64,000 nt of DNA from Marinobacter vinifirmus (lineage in GTDB: Bacteria > Pseudomonadota > Gammaproteobacteria > Pseudomonadales > Oleiphilaceae). Shown here piece by piece: positions 48,097 through 57,566 of this stretch (positions are counted from its first letter, which is position 1; every line of letters starts with the position of its first letter). Both the position numbers and the translations under genes were made by a program. The stretch lies in NCBI RefSeq assembly GCF_002258215.1, contig NZ_NEFY01000002.1, forward strand, positions 372,001-436,000, read 5' to 3'. The notes beneath the pieces are model-generated. The model saw only the letters and a list, made by a program, of their open reading frames with translations, ran no database searches and had not been told where the DNA came from.

Positions 48097-51081
48097 ATGA
48101 AAAGAATGCTGATCAATGCAACTCACCCCGAAGAGTTGCGCGTAGCGCTTGTAGACGGCCAACGGCTGTTTGACCTGGATATCGAATCCAGCACCCGCGA
48201 ACAGAAAAAATCCAACATTTACAAAGGCCGCATCACCCGCGTAGAGCCCAGCCTGGAAGCTGCCTTTGTCGACTTCGGCGCCGACCGCCACGGCTTCCTT
48301 CCCCTGAAGGAAATCTCCAAGGAATACTTCAAGAAATCCCCGGGCCAGATCGAAGGCAAGATCAACATCAAGGATGTGGTCTCCGAAGGCCAGGAAGTCA
48401 TCGTACAGGTCGATAAAGAAGAGCGTGGCAACAAGGGCGCAGCCCTGACCACCTTCATCTCCCTGGCCGGCCGCTACCTGGTGCTGATGCCGAACAACCC
48501 CCGTGCCGGCGGCATTTCCCGCCGTATCGAAGGTGAAGAGCGGGCCCAGCTGAAAGAAGCCATGAACGGCGTCCAGGTGCCCAAGTCTATGGGCATCATT
48601 GTGCGTACTGCCGGTATCGGCCGTACCACCGAAGAGCTCCAGTGGGACCTCGACTACCTGGTGCAGTTCTGGGAAGCCATTACCCAGGCGGCCGGTGAGC
48701 GCAAGGCTCCGTTCCTGATTCACCAGGAAAGCAACGTGATCATCCGCGCCGTGCGCGACTACCTCCGCCAGGACATCGGCGAAGTCCTGATCGACGCCGA
48801 AAGCGTGTATGAAGACGTTCTGAGCTTCGTGCGCGCCGTCATGCCCACCTTCGAAAACAAGATCAAGCTGTACAAGGATGAAATCCCCCTGTTCAGCCGT
48901 TACCAGATCGAAGGCCAGATTGAGACCGCATTCCAGCGCGAAGTAAAACTGCCGTCCGGCGGTTCCATCGTGATCGATCCGACCGAAGCGCTGGTATCCA
49001 TCGACATCAACTCCTCCCGGGCCACCAAGGGCCACGATATCGAGGAGACTGCCCTGCAGACCAACCTGGAAGCGGCCGAAGAGATCGCTCGCCAGTTGCG
49101 CCTGCGCGACATGGGCGGCCTGATCGTGATCGACTTCATCGACATGACCCCGGCCAAGCACCAGCGTGAAGTCGAGCACAAAATGCGCGAAGCCCTGGAA
49201 ATCGACCGGGCCCGCGTTCAGGTTGGCAAGATCTCCCGCTTCGGCCTGCTGGAAATGTCACGACAGCGCCTGCGCCCGTCCCTGGGTGAAACCCGCAGTG
49301 AAGTGTGCCCGCGCTGTGAAGGCCAGGGCACCATCCGGGGTATCGAATCCCTGGCCCTGAGCATCATGCGCCTGATCTACGAAGAGTCTTCCAAGGAAAA
49401 AACCGCCGAAGTCCGCGCCATGGTGCCGGTCTCTGTGGCCACCTTCCTGCTGAACGAGAAGCGCAAGCAGCTGGCCGATATCGAAGCCCGCCAGGGTGTC
49501 TCTGTTGTGGTTGCCCCGGTGCCCAACATGGAAACCCCGCACTTCGAAATCATTCGTCTGCGCCAGGATGAAGCCACCCCGGAACACGTTTCCAGCCACC
49601 AGGTTGCCCAGCAGTACAACGAGCGCGAAGAAGAAGCCGTCGTTGAAATGCCCGGCACCGAAAAGCCGGTACGCGAACAGGCCGCTGTAAAAGCCATTCG
49701 CCCGGCGGCTCCTGCGCCCACTCCGGCAGCGGCGCCGGCCAGCCAGGAAGCCAGCGAGCAGGAAGAAGGCCTGTTCCGCAAACTGGGCAAGAAGATTGCC
49801 TGTTTCTTCCGCGGCGACCAGCCGGAAAGCGAAGGCATCACCAACCAGCGCAGCACCACCCGCGAGCGTACTGACGACCGTCGGCCCCAGGCCCGCCAGG
49901 ATCGCCGGAAAACCCGCGTAGCCCGTGGTGATCAGCGCAGTGGCGGTGGCAGCAATAACCGCAACGGCAACGATCGCCGTCAGGGCGGCTCCCAGAACCG
50001 CAGCGACGACAACCGCAGCCGTAACCGCAACAACCGGAGCGACGACCAGTCCCGCAGTAGCGGCAGTCGCCAGGGTCAGCAGGACAAGTCTGCCGACAAC
50101 AAAGGCGCGGATAACCGCGGAAACGACAACCGTCGCGATAACCGCCGGGATTCCCAGAACCGCAGCCAGAACCGTAACCGTCCGCAGGGGGATCCGAAGG
50201 ACCAGAAAGACCAGAAGGAAACCCGCGACCAGGCTGACAACCAGCAGCCCCAGCAGGCCAGCGACAAGCCGGCAGCCGATGACAAGCGCCGCAAGCCGCG
50301 TCGTCAGCGTAACCGGGACGGTTCTCCGGCCGAGGCTCCGGTGTCTACTCCGGCTGAGCGTAAAGCCGAGCGTAGCGAAAAGCACCAGAAAGACACCCAG
50401 CCGGAAAAAGCCGTCGAGCAGGATACTGCCGAGGTGAAAAAAGCTGAGGTAGCCAAGGCCGAGGTGAAGCAAGAGGTTGCCAAGCAGCCCGCGAAGGCTC
50501 CGGCGGCTGAAGAAACCAAGCCTGCAGAGCCCAAGGCTGAAGAGACCAAGCCAGAAGCGGAAAAGGCTGAGGCGAAAGTTGAGCAGACTGAAAGCACCGA
50601 AGCCAAGGCCGAGGAAAAGCCTCAAGCCAGCGAAGACAAGCCGGCCCGCAAACCACGCTCCGGCGGCCGCCCGCGCAAGCCCAAGGCTGCAGAAAAAGCA
50701 GAGAAGGCAGACAAGGCAGACAAGGCGGATAACGCTGACAAGCCGGAACAAGCCGACAAGGCAGAAACGGCTCCGGAAGCCACCAGCAGGCCGGCCGAAA
50801 CGGCTGAGCCTGCCAAGGCTCCTGAAGCGAAAACCGAGCCCAAGGCTGAGGAAAAGGCTGAAGCCAAGCCAGAGCCCAAGCCTGAAGTGAAGGCCGAAGA
50901 AAAGCCGGAAGCAAAGGCCGAGAAGGCGGAAGAGCCAGCTCCCGAAGCCCAGGCCAAGCCGGAAGACGTACCGGTAACTCCGGGCCGCGCTTACAATGAT
51001 CCAAGAGAGGTCCGCAAGCGTCAGCGAGCGGCCGAAGAAGCTAAAAAGGCCGAAGCTGAAAAGCAGGCCGGGAGTAATTGA
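48097..51081 (+). CDS. rne: Ribonuclease E
   Basis: A 994-residue endoribonuclease and degradosome scaffold. The catalytic half is collinear with E. coli: S1 domain around 36-119 ([20 protein letters not shown]), metal ligands D303 and D346, and zinc-link cysteines C404 and C407 in CPRCEGQG. The C-terminal half (about 530-994) is disordered: first an Arg/Asn/Asp/Gln-rich RNA-binding stretch, then Lys-Ala-Glu-Pro-rich low complexity, ending with [17 protein letters not shown], which looks like a conserved partner-binding motif. I use ATG 48097 from homology; an in-frame start at 48043 adds 18 unconserved residues. Divergent from rluC. Confidence 0.96.
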   Translation: MKRMLINATHPEELRVALVDGQRLFDLDIESSTREQKKSNIYKGRITRVEPSLEAAFVDFGADRHGFLPLKEISKEYFKKSPGQIEGKINIKDVVSEGQEVIVQVDKEERGNKGAALTTFISLAGRYLVLMPNNPRAGGISRRIEGEERAQLKEAMNGVQVPKSMGIIVRTAGIGRTTEELQWDLDYLVQFWEAITQAAGERKAPFLIHQESNVIIRAVRDYLRQDIGEVLIDAESVYEDVLSFVRAVMPTFENKIKLYKDEIPLFSRYQIEGQIETAFQREVKLPSGGSIVIDPTEALVSIDINSSRATKGHDIEETALQTNLEAAEEIARQLRLRDMGGLIVIDFIDMTPAKHQREVEHKMREALEIDRARVQVGKISRFGLLEMSRQRLRPSLGETRSEVCPRCEGQGTIRGIESLALSIMRLIYEESSKEKTAEVRAMVPVSVATFLLNEKRKQLADIEARQGVSVVVAPVPNMETPHFEIIRLRQDEATPEHVSSHQVAQQYNEREEEAVVEMPGTEKPVREQAAVKAIRPAAPAPTPAAAPASQEASEQEEGLFRKLGKKIACFFRGDQPESEGITNQRSTTRERTDDRRPQARQDRRKTRVARGDQRSGGGSNNRNGNDRRQGGSQNRSDDNRSRNRNNRSDDQSRSSGSRQGQQDKSADNKGADNRGNDNRRDNRRDSQNRSQNRNRPQGDPKDQKDQKETRDQADNQQPQQASDKPAADDKRRKPRRQRNRDGSPAEAPVSTPAERKAERSEKHQKDTQPEKAVEQDTAEVKKAEVAKAEVKQEVAKQPAKAPAAEETKPAEPKAEETKPEAEKAEAKVEQTESTEAKAEEKPQASEDKPARKPRSGGRPRKPKAAEKAEKADKADKADNADKPEQADKAETAPEATSRPAETAEPAKAPEAKTEPKAEEKAEAKPEPKPEVKAEEKPEAKAEKAEEPAPEAQAKPEDVPVTPGRAYNDPREVRKRQRAAEEAKKAEAEKQAGSN

Positions 51082-51083
51082 TT

Positions 51084-51626
51084 ATGCTGACCAATTCGGA
51101 CATCGAAGCGCTGGAAGACATCCTCTTCGCCGAGCCCTGGGGTGACGACGCCCTGGACTTCTTCGGACTGCACGGGGTGGTATGCGCCAGCGTCGTTGGC
51201 CCGGTCAGCCTCGGGGCGGAAGATATCTTCCGCCTTGCCACCGGCGCAGATAACCTGCCCGAAGGCGGGGTACCCGAGATCTTCGCTCACTGCGTGAACG
51301 AACTCTCCAGGGAAATGGGCCACCTGCTGGATATGGGCCAGTCGCTGGAACTCCCGGAGCCGGAAGACGGCGACCCCATGAACGCACTGGAAAACTGGTG
51401 CGCAGGGTTCGTAGACACCTTCCTGGATCACGAGGAAGAATGGCTCGAAGCCGCCGATGAAGAAGAAGTGGCAGACCTGATGGTGCCCATGCTGACACTG
51501 TCTGGCCTGTTCGACGATGAAGACTTCCAGAAAGTCCGCAACGACGAGAAACTGGCCAGCCGGATGGCAGAAGCCATCCCGGATTCACTGACCGATCTGT
51601 ACCTGCTGTTCCACGCGCCGGATTAA
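51084..51626 (+). CDS. YecA/UPF0149 family protein
   Basis: A 180-residue acidic protein of the YecA/YgfB family. Seen: IEALEDILFAEPWGDDALDF followed by FGLHGVVCASVVGP (the family LHGFLTALxVGP motif) and WCAGFVDTF. It lacks the C-terminal SEC-C zinc motif present in E. coli YecA. ATG 51084 has GGAG nine nt upstream and lies 2 nt after the rne stop, so it is probably translated from the rne message. Function is unknown. Confidence 0.85.
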   Translation: MLTNSDIEALEDILFAEPWGDDALDFFGLHGVVCASVVGPVSLGAEDIFRLATGADNLPEGGVPEIFAHCVNELSREMGHLLDMGQSLELPEPEDGDPMNALENWCAGFVDTFLDHEEEWLEAADEEEVADLMVPMLTLSGLFDDEDFQKVRNDEKLASRMAEAIPDSLTDLYLLFHAPD

Positions 51627-52501
51627 ACCCCGGCGCTGACCGGCTGCTTGAAATGATGCCAGACGGGCTCCAGCCCCTCTGGCATTTTTGTTATCTTGCC
51701 CAGCTCGCACCAGGGCGCACCGGGAAAGTGGAAATCACTGCCCTGCGATGCCAGCAGCTTCTCCCGCCTGGCCAGTTCCGCCACAAAGCCCAGATCACCA
51801 CTGGACTGCCCGGAAACAGACACCTCGATACCTCGCCCCCCGGCTCTTCGGAAATCCGCCGTCAGCTCCCGCAACTTGGTCGCGGTCAGCTTGTACTTGC
51901 GGGGATGCGCCAGCACAGAGATCCCCCCGGCCCGCTCAATCCAGCCAACCACCTCGTCCAGTTCCGGCCAGCAGGCTTTCACATCACCCGGCTTGCCGGT
52001 ACCCAGATAGCGCTTGAAGGCGGCATCCATTCGGGAGACCACACCCTCATCAATCAGCACCCGGGCAAAGTGGGGGCGGCCCGGAACATCCCCACCGGCA
52101 TGGGCGGTGGCCTTTTCCAGTAATCCATCCACTTTCAGCTTGGACAGCTTGTCGGCGATCAACCGGGCACGCTGCCAGCGGTTGTCATGCTGGCGCGCCA
52201 GCGCTGCCAGGAAATCGGCATCCTCGTGATCAAAATCCAGCCCGACGATATGAATGGTCTGGCTGCGCCATACGCAGGACAGCTCAGTGCCGTTAACCAG
52301 TGTCATCCCGTGCCCTGCAGCCGCCTGTCGCGCCGGCTCCAGGCCGTTGATCGTATCGTGGTCCGTCAGGGCCAGGTGGGTAACGCCCTGCTCTGCCGCG
52401 CGCTGAACCAGCTCCTCGGGAGCCAATGCGCCATCCGACGCGGTGCTGTGGCAATGCAGGTCGATGCATGGATTCTGGTGTTGGGGTATAGTCACGGGCA
52501 T
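51623..52501 (-). CDS. PHP-domain phosphoesterase, RNase AM-like
   Basis: About 292 residues with a complete PHP metal-binding domain: [39 protein letters not shown] and [10 protein letters not shown]. The family member in E. coli (YciV/RNase AM) is a 5'-3' exoribonuclease that trims rRNA 5' ends and acts on short nucleotides. The start is uncertain: ATG 52510, ATG 52501 or GTG 52495, the last having AGGA at ideal spacing. The ends of this gene and the UPF0149 gene overlap by 4 nt. It is divergent from a YciI-family gene, the same association as in E. coli and Pseudomonas. Confidence 0.86.
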   Translation of the reverse strand: MPVTIPQHQNPCIDLHCHSTASDGALAPEELVQRAAEQGVTHLALTDHDTINGLEPARQAAAGHGMTLVNGTELSCVWRSQTIHIVGLDFDHEDADFLAALARQHDNRWQRARLIADKLSKLKVDGLLEKATAHAGGDVPGRPHFARVLIDEGVVSRMDAAFKRYLGTGKPGDVKACWPELDEVVGWIERAGGISVLAHPRKYKLTATKLRELTADFRRAGGRGIEVSVSGQSSGDLGFVAELARREKLLASQGSDFHFPGAPWCELGKITKMPEGLEPVWHHFKQPVSAGV

Positions 52502-52580
52502 TCCTGTCATAAAACGTGGCCACAGTGTATCAGCCTTGGCCTGCGGGCCGTTACCCCGGCCCACGATAACCGGAGCACCT

Positions 52581-52880
52581 ATGTATTACGCCATTATCAG
52601 TGAAGACATCCCGGACAGCCTGGCCCTGCGCAAACAGGCGCGCCCGGCCCACCTGGCCCGGCTTGAAGACCTCAAAAACCAGGGCCGCCTGCTGGTTGCC
52701 GGCCCGCACCCGGCCATCGACTCACCGGAACCGGGCGATTCCGGCTTTACCGGCAGCCTGGTAATTGCCGAGTTTGAATCCCTTGAGCAGGCACAGGCCT
52801 GGGCCGATGCCGACCCGTATGTGGATGCCGGTGTTTACAAGGAAGTGAAAGTGAAGCCCTACAAGGTCGCCCTGCCCTGA
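52581..52880 (+). CDS. yciI: YciI family protein
   Basis: A 99-residue ferredoxin-like fold protein. Seen: [20 protein letters not shown] at the N-terminus with the conserved RxxxRPAHL motif ([12 protein letters not shown]), and a putative active-site His-Asp pair (H in RPAHL; DPY in [13 protein letters not shown]). The family has no settled function; some members are dehalogenase-like. GGAG precedes ATG 52581. It stands alone, divergent from the PHP gene. Confidence 0.88.
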   Translation: MYYAIISEDIPDSLALRKQARPAHLARLEDLKNQGRLLVAGPHPAIDSPEPGDSGFTGSLVIAEFESLEQAQAWADADPYVDAGVYKEVKVKPYKVALP

Positions 52881-53001
52881 GCAGCATGAGCGGATTGTAA
52901 CCCTCGGGCGCTTTTGAACCACGGCCATCCTGTGACAAAATTGGCGCCTTGATTTTCAGGCAAACTAAAGCAACAACCGTCAAACTCAGGGAAACCCGCC
53001 C

Positions 53002-53667
53002 GTGACACCGTTTCGTTTATTTCTCAGCTTACTGCTTATCATCAGCTCGGTTGCCGTGGCCCAGGCCCGAACGGTTTGGGTAGACGACAAAGTTTACCTG
53101 CCTGTCCGCACCGGCGCCGGCTCCCAGTTCCGCATTATCGAGAACGCAGTCAGCGGCACCCGCATGGAAGTGCTCGAAACCGGAGACGGCTACACCCGGG
53201 TACGCACCTCCAAGGGTAACGAAGGCTGGGTAGCCAGCCAGTATCTGAGCAACCAGCCCATCGCAGAAGACCGTCTGCAACAGGCAACCCGAGACCTTGA
53301 AACCGCCCGGGCAGAACTGGCCCAGGCCCGGGAACAGCTGAATGCCGTTACCTCCGAGCGCGACGAACTGGAGAGTGCCGAAAGCAACCTGTCCAGCCGG
53401 TCCCGGCAATTGCAGACAGAACTGGAGCGCATCAAGAACATCGCCGCCGACTCCATCAACCTGGAGCGCCGCAACCGGGAGCTGCTGGAAGACAACCAGA
53501 AACTGCGTAACGACCTGGAAGTACTGACCGCAGAAAACGAGCGCCTGGAGGCTGGTAAAGAATCCGACTTCATGCTGCTGGGCGCAGGCCTGGTGTTTGC
53601 CGGCGTGTTGCTGGCGCTTCTGGTGCCTATGCTTAAGCCTACCCGCAAGACCGACAACTGGGCCTGA
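53002..53667 (+). CDS. SH3 domain and membrane-anchor protein (TIGR04211 type)
   Basis: A 221-residue envelope protein: signal peptide 1-22 (ending VAVAQA), bacterial SH3 domain about 23-85 (TVWVDDKVYLPVRTGAGSQF, GWVASQYL), a long coiled coil about 90-187, then a C-terminal membrane segment at 190-210 and a basic tail. This is the TIGR04211 architecture (E. coli YgiM). The SH3 domain would face the periplasm and might bind peptidoglycan or a partner. Start GTG 53002 follows AGGGAAACC. A strong terminator follows. Confidence 0.88.
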   Translation: MTPFRLFLSLLLIISSVAVAQARTVWVDDKVYLPVRTGAGSQFRIIENAVSGTRMEVLETGDGYTRVRTSKGNEGWVASQYLSNQPIAEDRLQQATRDLETARAELAQAREQLNAVTSERDELESAESNLSSRSRQLQTELERIKNIAADSINLERRNRELLEDNQKLRNDLEVLTAENERLEAGKESDFMLLGAGLVFAGVLLALLVPMLKPTRKTDNWA

Positions 53668-53697
53668 TCACCGGCCCTTCAAGTTCCAGTCCTGCAA

Positions 53698-53732
53698 ACA
53701 AAAACGGCGGCCCATCTGGCCGCCGTTTTTGT
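53698..53732. terminator. Bidirectional terminator between the SH3 gene and rraA
   Basis: A 15-bp perfect stem, ACAAAAACGGCGGCC with GGCCGCCGTTTTTGT, around a 5-nt loop. The two genes converge here. Confidence 0.93.
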
Positions 53733-53752
53733 TTCTGCTTCCTGCCCCGGAA

Positions 53753-54232
53753 TTACACCAGGGGCTTCTCGGAAACAATGATGCCGTTGTTATCGGCATA
53801 GACATACTGCCCCGGGTGGAACGTCACCCCGTGGAAGGTCACCGGAATGTTCAGGTCACCAATGCCACGCTTCTCGGTCTTGCGCGGAATGGTACCCAGC
53901 GCCTGAACACCCAGATGGGTCTTGCCGATCTCGTCTACATCGCGGATGCAGCCATAGATAACCAGCCCGGCCCAGCCGTTCTCAGCGGCTTTCTCGGCCA
54001 GCATATCGCCCAGCAGCGCATTCCGCTTTGAGCCGCCACCGTCAACCACCATCACCCGGCCGTTGCCCGGCAGGCCAACCTGCTCTTTTACGATGGAGTT
54101 ATCTTCGAAGCACTTAACCGTTACGATTTCGCCGCCAAACTGGCGAACACCACCGTAGTTGTTGAAACCGGCTTCCACCACCTGTACTTCCGGAAACTCG
54201 TCGCACAGATCCGGCGTAATAATATTGCTCAC
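53753..54232 (-). CDS. rraA: Regulator of ribonuclease activity A
   Basis: A 159-residue trimeric protein of the RraA family, which binds RNase E in E. coli and reduces its activity. Seen: [54 protein letters not shown], and [18 protein letters not shown]. Related proteins can also have 4-hydroxy-4-methyl-2-oxoglutarate aldolase activity, so the role is not certain. It starts at GTG 54232 with AAGGAG upstream and lies 33 nt after ppsA, so it is probably co-transcribed with it. rne is only 2.7 kb away. Confidence 0.9.
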   Translation of the reverse strand: MSNIITPDLCDEFPEVQVVEAGFNNYGGVRQFGGEIVTVKCFEDNSIVKEQVGLPGNGRVMVVDGGGSKRNALLGDMLAEKAAENGWAGLVIYGCIRDVDEIGKTHLGVQALGTIPRKTEKRGIGDLNIPVTFHGVTFHPGQYVYADNNGIIVSEKPLV

Positions 54233-54265
54233 CTTGCTACTCTCCTTTTTCCGAAGCGTTCGTAA

Positions 54266-56638
54266 TCAGTCAATCTTTTCGTCGGCCAGGAAGAACCAGG
54301 TATCCAGGACAGAATCCGGGTTCAGGGATACCGTATCGATACCCTCGTCCATCAGCCACTTGGCCAGGTCCGGATGATCCGACGGGCCCTGACCACAGAT
54401 GCCGATGTACTTGCCGGCTTTCTTGCAGGCCTGGATAGCGTTGGACAGGAGGATCTTCACCGCATCGTTCCGCTCATCGAACAGGTGGGCAATGATGCCG
54501 GAATCCCGGTCCAGGCCCAGGGTCAGCTGGGTCAGGTCGTTGGAACCGATAGAGAAGCCATCGAAGTGCTCCAGGAACTGATCCGCCAGCAGAGCGTTGG
54601 CCGGCAGTTCGCACATCATGATCACCCGCAAGCCGTTCTCACCACGCTTCAGGCCGTTCTCCGCCAGCAGGTTCACCACCTGCTCGGCTTCGCCCACCGT
54701 GCGCACAAACGGAACCATCACTTCCACGTTGGTGAGGCCCATCTCGTTGCGCACCTTTTTCAGGGCACGGCATTCCAGCTCGAAACAGTCACGGAAGGTT
54801 TCGGAAATGTAGCGGGACGCACCACGGAAGCCCAGCATCGGGTTCTCTTCGTCCGGCTCGTACAAAGTACCGCCAATCAGGTTGGCGTACTCGTTGGATT
54901 TGAAGTCAGACAGGCGAACAATCACCTTCTTGGGCGCAAAGGCTGCGGCCAGGGTGGAAATACCCTCAACCAGCTTGTCCACGTAGAAGTCCACCGGCGA
55001 GGTGTAGCCGGCAATGCGCTTGTCTACGGTCTGCTTGATGTCCCGCGGCAGGTTGTCGTAGTTCAACAGCGCTTTCGGGTGCACGCCGATCATACGGTTG
55101 ATGATGAACTCGAGGCGGGCCAGGCCCACACCTTCGTTCGGCAGCGCCTGGAAATCAAAGGCACGGTCCGGGTTGCCCACGTTCATCATGATCTTGAACG
55201 GAATGTTGGGCATGGAATCGACGGTGTTCTCACGCAGTTCGAAGTCCAGCGCACCCTCGTAGATCATGCCGGTGTCGCCTTCGGCGCAGGACACAGTCAC
55301 TTCCTGGCCATCGTTCAGCAGCTCGGTGGCATCACCACAGCCGACTACCGCCGGGATACCCAGCTCACGGGCAATGATCGCCGCGTGGCAGGTACGGCCG
55401 CCACGGTCTGTCACAATGGCAGACGCGCGCTTCATAACCGGTTCCCAGTCCGGGTCGGTCATGTCTGTTACCAGCACGTCGCCGGGCTGCACACGGTCCA
55501 TTTCGTTAATACTGGTGACAATTTTCACCGGGCCACTGCCGATCTTGTGGCCGATACTGCGGCCTTCCACCAGCACCTTGCCGGTTTCTTTCAGCAAGTA
55601 GCGCTCCATAACGTTGGCAGACGCACGGCTCTTGACGGTTTCAGGGCGGGCCTGAACGATGTAGATCTTGCCGTCATCGCCGTCTTTGGCCCACTCGATG
55701 TCCATCGGGCGCTGGTAGTGCTTTTCGATGATCATGGCCTGCTTGGCCAGCTCTTCTACTTCCGCGTCGGTGATGGAGAAGCTGTTGCGCTCGTCGTGGT
55801 CTACCTTCACGGTCTCCACAAACTTACCTTCGCCCGGCTCGGAATGGTAAACCATCTTGATGGCCTTGCTGCCCAGGTTACGGCGCAGCACAGACGGACG
55901 GCCCGCTTCCAGGGTCGGCTTGTGTACATAGAATTCGTCAGGGTTTACCGCGCCCTGTACCACTGTCTCGCCCAGGCCATAGGAAGAGGTGATAAACACC
56001 ACGTCACGGAAACCGGATTCAGTGTCCAGGGTAAACATGACGCCGCTGGAAGCGGTTTCACTGCGCACCATTTTCTGGATACCGGCAGACAGCGCCACCA
56101 GCTTGTGGTCAAAGCCGTGGTGAACCCGGTAGGAAATCGCACGGTCGTTGAACAGGGAGGCAAATACTTCTTTGACAGAAACACGAACCTGCTCCAGGCC
56201 AACCACGTTCAGGAAGGTTTCCTGCTGGCCAGCGAAAGATGCATCCGGCAGGTCTTCCGCAGTCGCAGAAGAACGAACAGCAACCGCCATGGACTCATTG
56301 CCATCCCGGAGTTTCGCGTAGGCTTCTTTCAGGGCATTATCAAGAACGTCGGGGAACGGGGTGTCGATCACCCACTGGCGAATCTGTGCGCCAACCCGGG
56401 CCAGTTCGTTAACATCGTTAACGTCCAGGGCATCCAGGGCTTCATCAATGCGGTCTTTCAGGCCATCGGTGGCCAGGAATTCCCGGTAGGCGTGTGCAGT
56501 TGTTGCAAAACCGCCAGGAACGGTAACACCTGCATTGGCGAGATTACTGATCATTTCACCGAGGGAAGCGTTCTTGCCTCCAACACGGTCAACATCGGAC
56601 ATTCCCAGGTGGTCAAACCAGATAATGTAATCTTCCAA
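54266..56638 (-). CDS. ppsA: Phosphoenolpyruvate synthase
   Basis: A 790-residue pyruvate, water dikinase that makes phosphoenolpyruvate from pyruvate and ATP for gluconeogenesis. Domains: ATP-grasp-type N-terminus ([15 protein letters not shown]), the phosphohistidine domain with [14 protein letters not shown]-like [20 protein letters not shown], and a C-terminal TIM barrel ([25 protein letters not shown]). It starts at TTG 56638 with AAGGGAG nine nt upstream, aligning with the pseudomonad start. It is divergent from its own regulatory kinase gene ppsR and upstream of rraA. Confidence 0.96.
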   Translation of the reverse strand: MEDYIIWFDHLGMSDVDRVGGKNASLGEMISNLANAGVTVPGGFATTAHAYREFLATDGLKDRIDEALDALDVNDVNELARVGAQIRQWVIDTPFPDVLDNALKEAYAKLRDGNESMAVAVRSSATAEDLPDASFAGQQETFLNVVGLEQVRVSVKEVFASLFNDRAISYRVHHGFDHKLVALSAGIQKMVRSETASSGVMFTLDTESGFRDVVFITSSYGLGETVVQGAVNPDEFYVHKPTLEAGRPSVLRRNLGSKAIKMVYHSEPGEGKFVETVKVDHDERNSFSITDAEVEELAKQAMIIEKHYQRPMDIEWAKDGDDGKIYIVQARPETVKSRASANVMERYLLKETGKVLVEGRSIGHKIGSGPVKIVTSINEMDRVQPGDVLVTDMTDPDWEPVMKRASAIVTDRGGRTCHAAIIARELGIPAVVGCGDATELLNDGQEVTVSCAEGDTGMIYEGALDFELRENTVDSMPNIPFKIMMNVGNPDRAFDFQALPNEGVGLARLEFIINRMIGVHPKALLNYDNLPRDIKQTVDKRIAGYTSPVDFYVDKLVEGISTLAAAFAPKKVIVRLSDFKSNEYANLIGGTLYEPDEENPMLGFRGASRYISETFRDCFELECRALKKVRNEMGLTNVEVMVPFVRTVGEAEQVVNLLAENGLKRGENGLRVIMMCELPANALLADQFLEHFDGFSIGSNDLTQLTLGLDRDSGIIAHLFDERNDAVKILLSNAIQACKKAGKYIGICGQGPSDHPDLAKWLMDEGIDTVSLNPDSVLDTWFFLADEKID

Positions 56639-56750
56639 AGCGTGGTCTCCCTTGAGTCTGTGTGGCGCGGAGTCTCGAATATGGCGGCTATGATACTGTA
56701 AGCTGCGGGAATTACCTAGGGACTAGCCTAAAACTGAACGGAAAGAAATC

Positions 56751-57566
56751 ATGAAAAGAACGGCTTTTTTTATCTCGGACGGCACAGGGCTGACCGCCGA
56801 AGCACTGGGCCACGCGCTGTTGGCACAGTTTGAAAAAATTGATTTCGAACGGGTAACCGTGCCCTATATTGACGACGAAGACAAAGCCCGCGAGATGGTC
56901 ATCCGCATCAACAAGGCCGCTGAAGTGGATGGCGAACGGCCCCTGGTGTTCGACACCATTGTGAACAGTACCATCCGCGAGATTATCAGCGATGCTGAAG
57001 GCTTCATGATCGATATCTTCGGCACCTTCCTGAGCCCGCTGGAGCAGGAACTGAGTTCGTCGTCGTCTTACTCGGTGGGCAAGTCCCACTCCATCAACAA
57101 CGAAGGCAGCTACGAGCGGCGCATCCATGCAGTCAACTTTGCACTGGATAACGACGACGGCGCCCGCACCCGCCACTACGACGAAGCAGACCTGATCCTG
57201 GTAGGCGCGTCCCGAAGTGGCAAAACGCCGACCTGCCTGTACCTGGCCCTGCAGTACGGCATCAAGGCCGCCAACTATCCGATCACCGAAGAAGACCTGG
57301 ACGACCAGAAAATGCCGGCGGCCCTGCGGCCCCATAAAGAAAAGCTGTTCGGCCTGACCATCGACCCGGAGCGGCTGGCCACCATCCGTAACGAACGGCG
57401 GCCCAATTCCCGGTACTCGTCCATCCAGCAGTGCATGCACGAAATCGAAGAAATCGAGCTGATGTACAAGCGGGAACGCATCCCCTACCTGAACACCACG
57501 GCCTATTCGGTGGAAGAGATTTCAACCCGGATTATGGTAACCACCGGGTTGAAACGTCACCGTTAA
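56751..57566 (+). CDS. ppsR: Phosphoenolpyruvate synthase regulatory protein (kinase/phosphorylase)
   Basis: A 271-residue DUF299 protein that inactivates PpsA by ADP-dependent phosphorylation of a threonine and reactivates it with inorganic phosphate. Seen: [20 protein letters not shown] at the N-terminus and the P-loop-like GASRSGKT at 152-159, followed by [18 protein letters not shown]. It lies head-to-head with ppsA across 112 bp, the classic arrangement. It overlaps the convergent M16 peptidase gene by 4 nt. Confidence 0.95.
   Translation: MKRTAFFISDGTGLTAEALGHALLAQFEKIDFERVTVPYIDDEDKAREMVIRINKAAEVDGERPLVFDTIVNSTIREIISDAEGFMIDIFGTFLSPLEQELSSSSSYSVGKSHSINNEGSYERRIHAVNFALDNDDGARTRHYDEADLILVGASRSGKTPTCLYLALQYGIKAANYPITEEDLDDQKMPAALRPHKEKLFGLTIDPERLATIRNERRPNSRYSSIQQCMHEIEEIELMYKRERIPYLNTTAYSVEEISTRIMVTTGLKRHR

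Noticed and set aside
50400-51060. Frameshift or foreign insertion in the RNase E tail
   Set aside because: The frame is intact to a normal conserved C-terminal end; the odd composition is low-complexity repeat usual for this scaffold region.
53753-54232. 4-hydroxy-4-methyl-2-oxoglutarate aldolase as the primary call
   Set aside because: The family shares this activity in some members, but the size and full-length sequence fit RraA; kept only as an alternative.
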